A stretch of 64,000 bases of DNA from CAYVQF01 sp964454015. GTDB taxonomy: Bacteria; Myxococcota_A; Bradymonadia; UBA4248. Each line of letters begins with the position of its first letter. Position 1 is the stretch's first letter. Below the pieces are notes generated by a model, which was not told the DNA's origin, did not search any database, and was given only the letters and a program-made list of their open reading frames with translations. Shown here one piece after another: positions 1 through 8,459 of the stretch. A program made the translations under genes and the position numbers. The stretch lies in the NCBI GenBank assembly GCA_964454015.1, contig CAYVQF010000005.1, forward strand, positions 118,599 through 182,598, given 5' to 3'.

Positions 1-2
1 CA

Positions 3-626
3 TGCTACAACAAGCGCGTCGCCGAAGCGGCCAAGGCGACAGCGGCGATTGAGGTCTACTTGGAGACCGAGGGACTGACCCTCGACGAGTACAAGCAACT
101 GGAGAAGAAATTCCGCGGTGATGCGCTCGTGCAGGCGGCGATCAAGAGCGAGATGGATCTCTGTGATACCAAGGTCTTGGCGATGCCCGAGACCATCGAA
201 AAGGAAGAGGCGCTGAGTGAGGCCGAGACCAAGGCTTTGGAAGAAGCGGTGAAGAAGAAGCTGTGGACCTACTCTGGCAAGCGCTACAAGAACAACGCCA
301 TCAATTCGGGTGGGGTGAGTGGCGGTCGCTTGATGTTCAACATCCAGAAGAACGGTAAGAAGGCCAGCGGCAACTTCGGTGGCAAGCACGGTGGCCAGTC
401 GTTCTCCGTGGGATTCAGCGGCACCTTGAGTGGCAACACCTTGACCATGACGGGTGGATCTGGCTCGAAGAACAGTGCGACGGTGAAGGTGACTTTCACC
501 AAGAAGAAAGCCAAGGACAAGGACGGGGTGGAGTACGAGCACTATCGCGATGGTTCGGGGACCTTCAGTGGCACCATCAATGGTCGCGCCGTGAGCTTCT
601 CTTTCAACGTCAGCGCCGACAAGTAA
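3..626 (+). CDS. Hypothetical protein with Gly/Ser-rich beta C-terminus (5'-partial)
   Basis: The reading frame is open from the window edge (codon at 3) to the TAA at 624-626, so the gene begins upstream; the TTG at 60 is probably internal. The first ~80 visible residues are helical and charged (Lys/Glu-rich). The last ~120 residues are rich in Gly, Ser, Thr and alternating hydrophobic residues, as expected of a small beta-barrel or sandwich (motifs GGRLMFNIQKNGK, GTFSGTINGRAVSFSF). I do not recognise the family. A strong terminator follows it, so it ends a transcription unit. Secretion cannot be judged because the N-terminus is missing. Confidence 0.7.
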   Translation, partial: CYNKRVAEAAKATAAIEVYLETEGLTLDEYKQLEKKFRGDALVQAAIKSEMDLCDTKVLAMPETIEKEEALSEAETKALEEAVKKKLWTYSGKRYKNNAINSGGVSGGRLMFNIQKNGKKASGNFGGKHGGQSFSVGFSGTLSGNTLTMTGGSGSKNSATVKVTFTKKKAKDKDGVEYEHYRDGSGTFSGTINGRAVSFSFNVSADK

Positions 627-677
627 ATCCCATCGGGAATGATGCTCGCCTGGGCGTCGTTCTTGGAGCACTTTGAG

Positions 678-706
678 GCTCAGCACTTCTGTGCTGGGCT
701 TTTTTA
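678..706 (+). terminator. Rho-independent terminator
   Basis: A 9-bp stem (678-686 with 691-699, one G.T pair, core CAGCAC/GTGCTG) with a TTCT loop is followed by six T from 700. It lies 50 bp after the stop of the first gene and just before the convergent amidase stop, so it ends the plus-strand unit. Confidence 0.8.
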
Positions 707-714
707 TTGTGGAT

Positions 715-2985
715 TCAGTAGGGTTCGTTCGAGCGTTTGGGTGGATCCCACTCGCCTGGTTCCCATTTGTCGAAGGAGCCATCGTAGTCAAAGGTGTAGT
801 CGTCGCGGCCGACGTCGGCTTCCCCCGAGTCGAGGTGGTCGTCCATGAGGGCGTAGAGCTCGTCGTATTCGATGGCCTCTTCATCGGTGAGTTTTTCACC
901 GTGGGCCATCTTCTGCATGAGCTCCGTGAGGCGCCCGAGGCGCTCTTCCTTTTCAGCGGTGTCAGCGGTCATCTCTTGAAGGCTGGCGCCTTCGGCGGTG
1001 GCGTCGAGGGCCCCGCTATAGCTGATGTTGAGCTGCTCGAGGAGGTGGAAGGGGTGGTAGGTGTAGAAGGCGTGGTTTTTTGGGAAATCGAGATAGGCGC
1101 TGAGCTCTTTGGTCATCCACTGGAAGGGGACCCAAGTCAGGAGCCAACGTCCGAAGGCTTCTTGGGTTTCCCACTGCCAGCCCACGGCGTTGGTCGCGGT
1201 GCGGGTCCAGTCGAGACCGGGGCTCCACTCGGAGCGATGGTAGCAGATCATCTTGCGGAAGAGGGCGCGCTCGACTTCGGCCGAGCCGTCGACGAAGAAG
1301 GAGCGGATTTCTGAGGTTTTGAGGATCCGCGAACCTTTTTCGTAGGGGGAGCGCGTGCGCATGATCGGGCGGAGGATGGTCTCGATCTCTACGAGGCTGT
1401 TATCGGCCAGATCGCCTTCGACGATGATCCAATCGGAGCTGCGTCCCGGTGAGGTGCGGGCGAAGAGGTTGTGCTCGCTGATGGCTTCAATGTGGACTTG
1501 GGCTTCGAGGTTCCACTCGCTTGAACCAAAGACACCGGCGTAGCCGATGTGTTCGCCTGCGGAGACGGGGATGTTGGTGAGGATGATGTCGCCGTCGTGG
1601 AAGGGTTTGCCTTTGCTCTCGGCCATGAATTTGACCGGGTTGGTGGCATCGGCCGTGCGCGGGGGGCGTTTCTCTCTGGGGAAGTCGTGGGCCGCGTAGG
1701 CGAAGGAGAAGGAGTCGTCTTCAGGGGGTTCGAGGACGCCATCGAGCACTTTTTGGACCCAGACGATGTCGTGGAAGTCGGTGGCTTCAAGGCGCCGCAG
1801 ATGCATGTAGAGGGAGAACCAGTAGCGCGGCTCGTCACTGTCACCGCTGGGCTCGGTGGTGTCTTGGGGGGCCTCATGGCGGATCAAGACGAAGTTGGGA
1901 TCGCCGAGATCGACCCTTTGGCTGTTGCGAATGGCGACGATGGTGCCTTTGGACATGGCGAAGACTGGGGTGCCTTCGTCGACGTGGACGTGTACCCCAG
2001 AGTGCCAGGATTGATTGGCGCCGATGGGATACCAGCCGCCTTCTTCGTTGCTCTCGATGTTCTGGTAGTAGGCCTCGAGCTGGTCTTTGAGGGCGGCGCC
2101 GGTCAGATCGGTCAGGTTTTTGCCGCCCGGCAAGAGCACGGGGAAGCTGTTGCGCTCGCCGTAAATACCCGCGAGGACGCGGAGCCAGTCAAAAGCCGGG
2201 CCGGGATCCCACTTGTTGGCAGAGCAGTGGTAATGGCCCAGGAACCCAACATAGTCGAGGTGGTTGCGGAGCAACCTGTCGACGACTTCCCCGTTTTCGT
2301 TGATGGGCGGGAAGCAGTGTTGCGAGATACGTGGGAAGGGGATCCAGTGAGAGCCATCGGGTTGGCGGATGGGGGTGACCAAGGCGCGCATGAGGGCGAT
2401 GAGGGTGGCGTACTGGGCCTCGGTGTAGGCCAACATGACTTTGACGGAGCCATTGACGCGGCCTTTCTGTACTTGTCGGGGTGGGTTGGCGGGGTCGGCG
2501 CCAGCGAGCTCGAGGAGGACGGGGTTGTTCATGTCGATGGCGATGCAGCGGTTGTTGTTGTCCCCTGTCGCCCAGGCGTTGTGGTAGATGTCGAGGAACT
2601 GATAGAGGGCGCCGTTGTGGTTGATGACGAAGTGGGTGGAGAGGCCACGAGAGCAGAGCACGTCGAAGGTGCGCACTGCGTCGAGCGTGACGTCATGGTG
2701 GATGGCGATCTGGATGATGGTCTCGCCGAGGAGCTGTAGCTCTTCGGGGTTGACGTCGTTGAGGCGGCTGACTTCGTTCTTGAACCAGAAGCCCCGTCCG
2801 GCATGACGAAATGAGAAGTTGCGCAGATCAGGGCGCCGCATCTGCATTTGCGCCAAGGAGGCCGGACTCAAGGTGGTGGCAGGGTTGTAAAACGAGGGGG
2901 ATTTTCCGTCGGAGTAGAGGTAAACAGGGGCATCCATTTGGATGGGTATGGCCCGGTTAGCCAAGAGAATGTACTTGTCGGCCAT
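715..2985 (-). CDS. N-acetylmuramoyl-L-alanine amidase with M23-like domain
   Basis: A 756-aa protein. The N-terminal half is an Amidase_2 (PGRP-like) zinc amidase: IAIHHDVT supplies a zinc His, followed by a GHYHCSANKWDPGPAFDW block typical of this fold. From about residue 330 there is a lysostaphin/M23-like segment (WHSGVHVHVDEGTPVFAMSKG, then VHIEAIS), but the classic HxxxD and HxH pairs are imperfect, so that domain may bind rather than cleave. It probably cuts or remodels peptidoglycan. No signal peptide is visible. The start ATG has AAAGGA 6 nt upstream. It lies 24 nt after the VWA gene on the same strand, so it is probably the last gene of that operon. Confidence 0.8.
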   Translation of the reverse strand: MADKYILLANRAIPIQMDAPVYLYSDGKSPSFYNPATTLSPASLAQMQMRRPDLRNFSFRHAGRGFWFKNEVSRLNDVNPEELQLLGETIIQIAIHHDVTLDAVRTFDVLCSRGLSTHFVINHNGALYQFLDIYHNAWATGDNNNRCIAIDMNNPVLLELAGADPANPPRQVQKGRVNGSVKVMLAYTEAQYATLIALMRALVTPIRQPDGSHWIPFPRISQHCFPPINENGEVVDRLLRNHLDYVGFLGHYHCSANKWDPGPAFDWLRVLAGIYGERNSFPVLLPGGKNLTDLTGAALKDQLEAYYQNIESNEEGGWYPIGANQSWHSGVHVHVDEGTPVFAMSKGTIVAIRNSQRVDLGDPNFVLIRHEAPQDTTEPSGDSDEPRYWFSLYMHLRRLEATDFHDIVWVQKVLDGVLEPPEDDSFSFAYAAHDFPREKRPPRTADATNPVKFMAESKGKPFHDGDIILTNIPVSAGEHIGYAGVFGSSEWNLEAQVHIEAISEHNLFARTSPGRSSDWIIVEGDLADNSLVEIETILRPIMRTRSPYEKGSRILKTSEIRSFFVDGSAEVERALFRKMICYHRSEWSPGLDWTRTATNAVGWQWETQEAFGRWLLTWVPFQWMTKELSAYLDFPKNHAFYTYHPFHLLEQLNISYSGALDATAEGASLQEMTADTAEKEERLGRLTELMQKMAHGEKLTDEEAIEYDELYALMDDHLDSGEADVGRDDYTFDYDGSFDKWEPGEWDPPKRSNEPY

Positions 2986-3009
2986 GAGGATTCCTTTGGG
3001 ACGAAGCGA

Positions 3010-4755
3010 TTAAAGGCCAGCCTCGCAGAAGAGGCAGACGTCCCAGTGCGCTTTCATTTCACGTTTACATTTGGGGCAGATCCGTGCGCCTTGTGGTGCG
3101 GCGCCAGCGCCAGCGGCAGGCGCGGCGGCAGGCGCAGCCATGGCGGCAGGTGCCATGGCTGCTGCGCCCATGGCGGCTTGTCCAGGCGGCATGGGGGCGG
3201 CCCCGGCGCCAATGCCCGCTTTGCAGAAGAGACATTCGGTCCAGCCAGGCATCATGGTGCGGCCGCAAGACTTGCAGGGTTTACCTTCGTCTGGCGGTGC
3301 TTTGCCGGCGTCCTTTGCTTTGCCGGCGTCCTTTGCTTTGCCGGCGTCCTTTNNNNNNNNNNNNNNNNNNNNNNNNNNNNNNNNNNNNNNNNNNNNNNNN
3401 NNNNNNNNNNNNNNNNNNNNNNNNNNNNNNNNNNNNNNNNNNNNNNNNNNNNCTTTGCCGGCGTCCTTTGCTTTGCCGGCGTCCTTTGCTTTGCCGGCGT
3501 CCTTTGCTTTGCCGGCGTCCTTTGCCCCTTCGCGGGCGCAGAACATACAAGTGGTCCAATCGGGGAGCATGGTGCGTTGGCAGGTGGGGCAGATCTGACC
3601 GGCGTCGATTTTGGCTTGCAGGGCCTCTTGTTCTTGGGAAGCGGCCTTGGCGCGTCGTTTGCGGACGATTTTTCTGACGATGAGGAAGATGATGAGGGCC
3701 AGCAAGAGGGCGAGGACGATGATGCCAGCGATGATGGCGAAGCGGATCCAATCAAAGCGGAGCTCTTCGAAGGTGACGGCAGGGAAAGCTCTGGCTTCGA
3801 TGTTGGCGCCAAACTCGCGCTCGAGGGTGACAGAGAAGGCGCAAGAGTCTCCTTCTTTGATGCCAGAGAGTTTGGCTTCAATGACGAGCTGTCCAAAGAC
3901 CTCGCCCCAGGCATATTTGACGCTGCGGACGATGTCATCGGTGGACACGGCTTCGCGGTAGGTGGCTCGCGTCTTGCGGCTGAGGCCCTCGAAGAAGGGG
4001 ACGAGATCCTTGATGATGGGTTTGTACATGACGACGAAGACGTGGATATCTGCGTCGCGTGCCTCGTTATAGAGGCGCATGATGTTGTTGCGCACCACCG
4101 TGGGGATGAAGTTCTCCGTGTCAAAGCCGTCGGTGACGAGGATGATGACGCGCTTGGTCTTGTCGCGTTTGTTGTCGGTGAGTTCGCGGATGGCGCGTTC
4201 GATGCCGCTATAGAGAAAGGCGCCCCCGCCTTGAGGGCTCGCTTTGCCGACGGCTCCCGCGGCGGCGTCTGCCGGGCCAAGGGGGGTGATATCAATGCCC
4301 TTGCCGTTGTCGATGAAGGCGGCGACGCGATCGGTGTCGCGGGTCTGCCCCATGACTGCGGCGAGGCCCTCCTTCATGAGCTGCAACTCATCCTGGGAGA
4401 AGCGGTGAGAGACGGGGAGGACTACGGCGATGTCGAGGGATTCGTTGGTGTCGGCAAAGGTGTTGATGACGGTTTTGGCCGGCAGCTCCTTGCCGTTACA
4501 AGCGATGTAGGCGGCTTTGAGCTTGTCTGGTGAGAGAGGGAGGCCTTTGGCGTCTAGGGCGGTGGCAAAAATCCTAACATTGGGAGCTTCAGTGATGTCG
4601 ACCCTATCGATTTTGGCCCGTGAGCGCTTGGGCACGTAGTCCTGTGCCTGCAGCGCCGAGGCGAGGGCCGCGTGGGCCAAGAGTAGGCTCAGGGCCATCA
4701 GGGCGGTGGTGCGAAGTGCTGGGGTGGGAGGTTGGCGAGAGTTGCGCCGAGTCAT
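3010..4755 (-). CDS. VWA-domain membrane protein with zinc-ribbon tail
   Basis: In order: a signal peptide (~1-37), a von Willebrand A-type domain (~55-260, with VIILVTDGFDTENF), a beta domain, a transmembrane helix (~345-370, IIAGIIVLALLLALIIFLIV), a Lys/Arg stop-transfer, and a cytoplasmic tail. The tail carries three zinc ribbons of the form CPxCxR-x5-W-x2-C-x-FC. A KDAGKA repeat separates the first two and an Ala/Pro/Met linker the last two. The metal-site motif DxSxS of VWA is degraded to VVLPVSHRFS, so metal-dependent binding may be lost. An assembly gap of 100 N lies inside the KDAGKA repeat, so the linker length is unknown. The gene sits between the Tat protein and the amidase, a layout that suggests an envelope complex. 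Confidence 0.75.
   Translation of the reverse strand: MTRRNSRQPPTPALRTTALMALSLLLAHAALASALQAQDYVPKRSRAKIDRVDITEAPNVRIFATALDAKGLPLSPDKLKAAYIACNGKELPAKTVINTFADTNESLDIAVVLPVSHRFSQDELQLMKEGLAAVMGQTRDTDRVAAFIDNGKGIDITPLGPADAAAGAVGKASPQGGGAFLYSGIERAIRELTDNKRDKTKRVIILVTDGFDTENFIPTVVRNNIMRLYNEARDADIHVFVVMYKPIIKDLVPFFEGLSRKTRATYREAVSTDDIVRSVKYAWGEVFGQLVIEAKLSGIKEGDSCAFSVTLEREFGANIEARAFPAVTFEELRFDWIRFAIIAGIIVLALLLALIIFLIVRKIVRKRRAKAASQEQEALQAKIDAGQICPTCQRTMLPDWTTCMFCAREGAKDAGKAKDAGKAKDAGKAKDAGKXXXXXXXXXXXXXXXXXXXXXXXXXXXXXXXXXXKDAGKAKDAGKAKDAGKAPPDEGKPCKSCGRTMMPGWTECLFCKAGIGAGAAPMPPGQAAMGAAAMAPAAMAAPAAAPAAGAGAAPQGARICPKCKREMKAHWDVCLFCEAGL
3299..3526 (-). repeat. 18-bp tandem repeat encoding KDAGKA, with gap
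   Basis: On the plus strand the unit is GCTTTGCCGGCGTCCTTT. About three copies precede and four follow the N run. The unit is a multiple of three and encodes Lys-Asp-Ala-Gly-Lys-Ala in the VWA protein, a charged flexible linker. Copy number is unknown because the assembly broke here. Confidence 0.95.
3353..3452. other. Assembly gap (100 N)
   Basis: Exactly 100 N, the usual placeholder for a gap of unknown size. The flanking repeat phases need a true length of 1 + 18n bases to keep the unit. 100 is 1 modulo 3, so the reading frame survives by chance, but the repeat phase does not. Confidence 0.97.
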
Positions 4756-4794
4756 AGAGGCTCACCAAGTTGAGCGGAGGGTAAGCAGAGGCGA

Positions 4795-5253
4795 CTAGAT
4801 GCCGGCAGAAAACGGGGAGATGACCACCTCGATGGGCGGAGAAACGGCGCACAGGCGTTGTCTCTCATCGAGCCATAGGGCGCTCACTTGGGTGGCTTCA
4901 TCAGGGATCTCTTGGGAGAGGAGCGTGAGTGGCGGTGGGAGCCACTCGACCTGTCCCGCGCCGTGGTCGAGAGCGAGGATGAGGCTGGCAAGCTGGAGCG
5001 GGGCGGGGCTGTAGAGACGCCTGACGATGACCAAGTGGGCATGTTCAGAGCGGCCGCCTTGGAGGTCGAGAGAGACCGGCTGGCCGGGGCGCGCGCGGGT
5101 AGCGGTGAAGTGGATGGAGGCGTCACCGGCATGGTGTTGCAGGGAGATGCCGCCCAGAAGTGCGCCCGTGGCGATAGTGGTTGCCGTGAGGAAGTGCCGG
5201 CGGGTCCACTGCGTGAAGGGATGTTGTGGCTTCGGGCTGGGCACGTGGTGCAT
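4795..5253 (-). CDS. Tat-signal small secreted protein
   Basis: A 152-aa protein starting at the ATG at 5251-5253, which has AGGAG just upstream; an in-frame start further upstream would add a long low-quality extension. The N-terminus has a twin-arginine signal (WTRRHFLTATTIATGALLGG), so the protein is probably exported folded. The remainder is a small beta-rich domain that I do not recognise. It is the first gene of a probable three-gene minus operon with the VWA/zinc-ribbon protein (39-bp gap) and the amidase, with a good promoter about 50 bp upstream. Confidence 0.7.
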   Translation of the reverse strand: MHHVPSPKPQHPFTQWTRRHFLTATTIATGALLGGISLQHHAGDASIHFTATRARPGQPVSLDLQGGRSEHAHLVIVRRLYSPAPLQLASLILALDHGAGQVEWLPPPLTLLSQEIPDEATQVSALWLDERQRLCAVSPPIEVVISPFSAGI

Positions 5254-5307
5254 GGCTCCTAGAGGAAAGCGAATCAGGACGACGCCCAAAATCGCTATTC
5301 TGGCATG

Positions 5308-5337
5308 AGGATAGCAACCAGGGTTCGGCGTTGTCAA
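5308..5337 (-). promoter_or_regulatory. Sigma-70-type promoter for the Tat/VWA/amidase operon
   Basis: Read on the minus strand: TTGACA (5332-5337), an 18-nt spacer, then TATCCT (5308-5313). The predicted transcript start is ~50 nt upstream of the Tat-protein ATG. Confidence 0.5.
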
Positions 5338-5389
5338 TCCAAGGTGGGCGGTGTGGCCGTCTCGGGGGCGCCAAAGCTTGGGTTGGGCA

Positions 5390-5848
5390 TCAGCCGAAGA
5401 GGCCGAAAACGACGCGGTAGATGCCAAAGAGGATCATGGCGATGGCGATGGCGCCGAGCAGGGGCTTGCGGACCCAATCCACGGGACGGAGATAAAGCTT
5501 CTTCTTTTTCCAAAGCTCCAGGGAGAGGAAGAGGCTCTTCAATACGGCGAGGACAAAGAGGATAGGGCCAAAAGGGTTGTGAGCGAAGGCCTCGGCCAGA
5601 TGGCCAGCGGCGAGCGAGACCCAAGAGCGGGTCATGCCACAACCAGCACATTCGAGGCCCGTGATCAGTCGGAAGGGGCATAGAATGAGGCCGCTGACCG
5701 GGGTGGCTTCAAAGAAGAAGGACGCGGCCAAAAAGAGCACCAGCCCAGCGAGGCCTTGCCACTTGTTTTTAAAAACAGGTGGCGTGAGTGGTTCTGTGAA
5801 GGCAGCCCAGCTCCGCCGTGGGGAGTTGGGCTGAGGGCTTGGGTACAT
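5390..5848 (-). CDS. DUF2752 membrane protein
   Basis: A 152-aa protein with three probable transmembrane helices (~30-48, ~95-112, ~130-150). Between the first two is the DUF2752 signature CPFRLITGLECAGCGMTRS, with conserved Cys residues and the CxGCGxTR core. The function of the family is unknown. A near-perfect palindrome is embedded in the early coding sequence (5758-5783). Confidence 0.85.
   Translation of the reverse strand: MYPSPQPNSPRRSWAAFTEPLTPPVFKNKWQGLAGLVLFLAASFFFEATPVSGLILCPFRLITGLECAGCGMTRSWVSLAAGHLAEAFAHNPFGPILFVLAVLKSLFLSLELWKKKKLYLRPVDWVRKPLLGAIAIAMILFGIYRVVFGLFG
5758..5783. repeat. 26-bp AT-centred palindrome inside the DUF2752 gene
   Basis: Two 13-base arms, GCCACTTGTTTTT and AAAAACAGGTGGC, are complementary except for one T/G position. 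There is no spacer. It covers codons ~22-31 of the gene. It could be a protein-binding site or an mRNA hairpin. Confidence 0.6.
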
Positions 5849-5919
5849 GAGAGCTCACAAACCGTGGCGCCGAGTGCCGCACGAAGAAGGGGTGCAACCC
5901 ATGGCGCGAGGTGGGGCGC

Positions 5920-6268
5920 CTAGGTGGTCGCGGCCCAAATTTTGTTGAGCTCGGTTTGATACATGTAAACGGCGAGAGGGGGGAAGAAGACGAAGAGGAT
6001 GAGGATGATGGTGGCGTTTTCTGCTGGGGGGAGCCCGCGCTGTTGTTGGATTTCAGGCAGGACCTGGGTCAATTTGTAGCCCCAGAAAATCGAGAGGGGA
6101 AAGCAGAGCAGGCTGGAGACGAGGACGATCCATGGGGTTGAACTCTTCGCGGTTCAGCGCCTTGTTGACGTCTTCGACCGTTTGGTACAGCCAATAGAGG
6201 GTGTAGAGACCACAGATGAGACAGAAGATCAAGAGATTGACGGGGTTCTTTTCTTCACCTCTAAACAC
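5920..6268 (-). pseudogene. DUF4234-like membrane protein, split by one frameshift
   Basis: Read from the GTG at 6266-6268 (AAGGAG six bases upstream), the frame gives VFRGEEKNPVNLLIFCLICG, then LYTLYWLYQTVEDVNKAL and NREEFNP. At the four-G run 6134-6137 (CCCC on the coding strand) the frame must shift by one base. It then continues as WIVLVSSLLCFPLSIFWGYK, LTQVLPEIQQQ, a third hydrophobic segment (TIILILFVFFPPLAVYMYQT) and stops at the TAG at 5920-5922. Together this is ~115 residues with three membrane segments and the IYxxYWxY pattern of DUF4234-type proteins. Either one extra C is a sequencing error in a homopolymer, or the gene is a fresh pseudogene. Confidence 0.7.
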
Positions 6269-6564
6269 GTGACACTCCTTTCTTTTTGAGCGACCTGAGT
6301 GGCAGCTACGGAGACATCGTTTGGAGACGATGGCCACCGCGCCGCGTTGCTTCATCCGTGCGCGATGATAGCGCTGTGGCTTTCGATGTCAAAGGGCGCG
6401 AAGTCGGTGTTTTCGTCTTCCTGAAAAAATGCGGGAAGGGGGGGCCTGTCTTGCGGGCAAGTCGCCTGCGGGAGCCTCTCTCGCCTGCACTAAGAATGTG
6501 GACAAGCGGCGCCATTGAAGATGGGCCATGCTGGTGTGGGCTCGGGAAAGCATCGGGTGAGGGG
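6269..6564. other. Intergenic stretch without a supported gene
   Basis: About 296 bases between the stress-protein stop and the DUF4234-like start. It holds the ribosome-binding site AAGGAG of the latter at 6275-6280. I see no convincing promoter, terminator or further gene. Confidence 0.5.
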
Positions 6565-7596
6565 CTAGGCGTCTTGGGTGTCCACGAGGAGTTGGGCGAT
6601 GGGGACGACGACGACGTCGGCGTTGGCGCGGGTGCAGATGTGGGCGGCGCAGCGTCCCAATGCGGCGAGATGTTTGTTCTTGGGGTGCTGGGAGCCGACA
6701 ATGATGGCGGTGTGGTCTTTTTGGTGGGCGAGCTCGAGGATGGCCAAAGCGGGATCACCGAGGGGGCAATGGAAGTTGAAGGAGAAGCGGCGGACGCGGT
6801 CTTCGACGCTGAAGGGCACGATGATATCGCCGAGGATGTGCTCGATGCGCTGTTTGGCTTTGCTCTGGGCGTTGCGCATGGTGTCGGCAGGGGTCCGTGA
6901 GCTATCGAGTAGGCCTGCGGGATCGAGGGCCTTGGCATCGGGGATGACCGTGACCAGCTCGAGATCAACGTCGGGCCAAAGCAGGGCAAAAGCGATGGCG
7001 AAGCGCAACAGTTGGGGGGTGGTCTCCGTGGCATCCAGGGCGACGAGTATCTTCTGAGGGGCTGTGGGCGTGTTGAGGCCGCGCATCAGCCAGGTGGGGT
7101 AGCGCGGGGGGCGAATGAGTTCGGCAGCGACCGAGCCCAGGCGCGATGGGTGGGGGGGGCGTTGGCCGGCAGCACCACACAGGAGGAGATCGACCTCTTG
7201 GGCTTGGCTGGCGGCGAGGATGGCCGGGACGATGCCCTCAGGGTGCTCTTTGACGACGCAGCGGGGTGCTGTCGGCTGGGTGTGTTCGTCGGCGTCAGAT
7301 GCGAAGTCCTTGGGGAGAGTCTGGTGTGAGAGGTGTTGGAGCTGGTTTTCGGCGTAGGCCAAGATCTCACTCCAGAGGATGTTCTCGTCGGCCCCAAGGG
7401 CTGCGTATGGGAAGAGTATGGCAGAGAGGGCTTTGGGAATGGGTGGGACCGCGTGAAAGAGAGTGAGGTCGAGCTTCTCTCTTTTGCAGAGGGTTGTGGC
7501 CTGCATGAGGAAGTCTGCGGCACGTGGTCCGAGGTCAGAGGCCAGCAGGAGTCGGCGCAGGGAGGGGAAGTGGGGCTGAGTCGTCATTTGGTTCAT
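6565..7596 (-). CDS. Tandem universal stress protein (UspA family)
   Basis: A 343-aa protein with two Usp folds in tandem, the usual size for a double Usp. Domain 1 (~10-165) begins RRLLLASDLGPRAADFLMQA and ends with SRLGSVAAELIR. Domain 2 (~180-335) begins KILVALDATETTPQLLRFAI and ends with TAIIVGSQHPKNKHLAALGR followed by a VVVVPI strand. Domain 2 keeps a G-x2-x9-G-(S/R) type nucleotide loop in altered form. It is cytoplasmic and likely active in stress adaptation. GAGG precedes the ATG. Confidence 0.85.
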   Translation of the reverse strand: MNQMTTQPHFPSLRRLLLASDLGPRAADFLMQATTLCKREKLDLTLFHAVPPIPKALSAILFPYAALGADENILWSEILAYAENQLQHLSHQTLPKDFASDADEHTQPTAPRCVVKEHPEGIVPAILAASQAQEVDLLLCGAAGQRPPHPSRLGSVAAELIRPPRYPTWLMRGLNTPTAPQKILVALDATETTPQLLRFAIAFALLWPDVDLELVTVIPDAKALDPAGLLDSSRTPADTMRNAQSKAKQRIEHILGDIIVPFSVEDRVRRFSFNFHCPLGDPALAILELAHQKDHTAIIVGSQHPKNKHLAALGRCAAHICTRANADVVVVPIAQLLVDTQDA

Positions 7597-7688
7597 GGAC
7601 CCTCGGAGTGGGCGGCGATGGCGCAGAAAAACGGCGGCCTCATCGCCACCCCATTGGCCGCTATGGGCGGAGGTGATGGAAGGGCTGT

Positions 7689-8294
7689 TCAGGGGGTGTG
7701 GGTGCGATCAGGGCGGCCGTCGCCGCTGGAATCGGTTTCCACTTTGTAGGGGACATCTGAGCCCGGCTGGAAGTGTTCCCAGGTGTCGACTCTCCCGTCT
7801 CCTGAGGCGTCGCGTTCGATGCGGAGGAGGTTTCCTTGGGGATCGTACCAGTGGGTGACAGACATCTTGCCTTGGAAGCCGATGGCGTATTCCTTGGATG
7901 CGACGACGTTGTCGTCGATGGTGCGGACGACGTCGATTTTGCCGTCGAAATCGAGATCATATTCTTCTTCGACGAGGATCCCGTCTTGGAAATGGGAGAT
8001 GAGATCGAAACGTCCGTTGAAGTTGAGATCGCGATAGATCCGGACCAGCATTTGGTTCTGGTAATAGTAGATTTGATCAGGTTGTCCGTCGTTGTTGAGA
8101 TCGAATTCTTTCTTCTCGAGTCCTTTGTTGGAGATGTTGTTGTGGCGCACCCTGGGTGGTAGGGCGGTCGCCTGGTTGGGATCGGAAGCGGAGGCGAGGG
8201 CGAGCTCACCCCCGAAGGTGCCTACGGCGAGAAAACAGGCGAGGCAGAAGCAGGTGGTGAGCGCGAGACACGGGTGTTGAGGTGGGCAGGACAT
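7689..8294 (-). CDS. Secreted protein with five Dx[DN]xDG calcium-loop repeats
   Basis: The ATG at 8292-8294 was chosen because it gives a compact signal peptide (MSCPPQHPCLALTTCFCLAC...). An upstream in-frame ATG at 8369 would add 25 residues ahead of it. The mature part carries five loops: DLNNDGQPD, DLNFNGRFD, DLDFDGKID, DASGDGRVD and DSSGDGRPD. These are EF-hand/dockerin-like or VCBS/FG-GAP-like calcium-binding loops in short beta repeats. It is probably a Ca-binding envelope or secreted protein of about 200 aa. No enzymatic domain is visible. Confidence 0.7.
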   Translation of the reverse strand: MSCPPQHPCLALTTCFCLACFLAVGTFGGELALASASDPNQATALPPRVRHNNISNKGLEKKEFDLNNDGQPDQIYYYQNQMLVRIYRDLNFNGRFDLISHFQDGILVEEEYDLDFDGKIDVVRTIDDNVVASKEYAIGFQGKMSVTHWYDPQGNLLRIERDASGDGRVDTWEHFQPGSDVPYKVETDSSGDGRPDRTHTP

Positions 8295-8385
8295 GGTCTT
8301 GGGCCGTTTTGCCGTCAGAAGACGAGGGGAAGAGTGCTGAGGCCCTTTGATCGCCGCACGACTGATCATTAAAGGCTCTTCCGAG

Positions 8386-8415
8386 AAATTAGCGCAGCTT
8401 TGGGGGTGTGGTCAA
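8386..8415 (-). promoter_or_regulatory. Candidate promoter for the Ca-loop protein
   Basis: Minus strand: TTGACC (8410-8415), 18-nt spacer, TAATTT (8386-8391). The -10 is weak. The implied transcript start near 8379 fits the downstream ATG at 8294 better than the one at 8369. Confidence 0.35.
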
Positions 8416-8459
8416 TGCGGCGTGGGGTGCGGGAGGATGGTGCGCGCGCGGCGATGAGG

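Noticed and set aside
1549..2739. Long plus-strand open frame inside the amidase gene
   Set aside because: It is antisense to a recognised amidase, has no homology, and reflects GC-rich codon bias.
3299..3526. CRISPR-like short tandem repeats
   Set aside because: Units are contiguous with no spacers and encode an in-frame linker.
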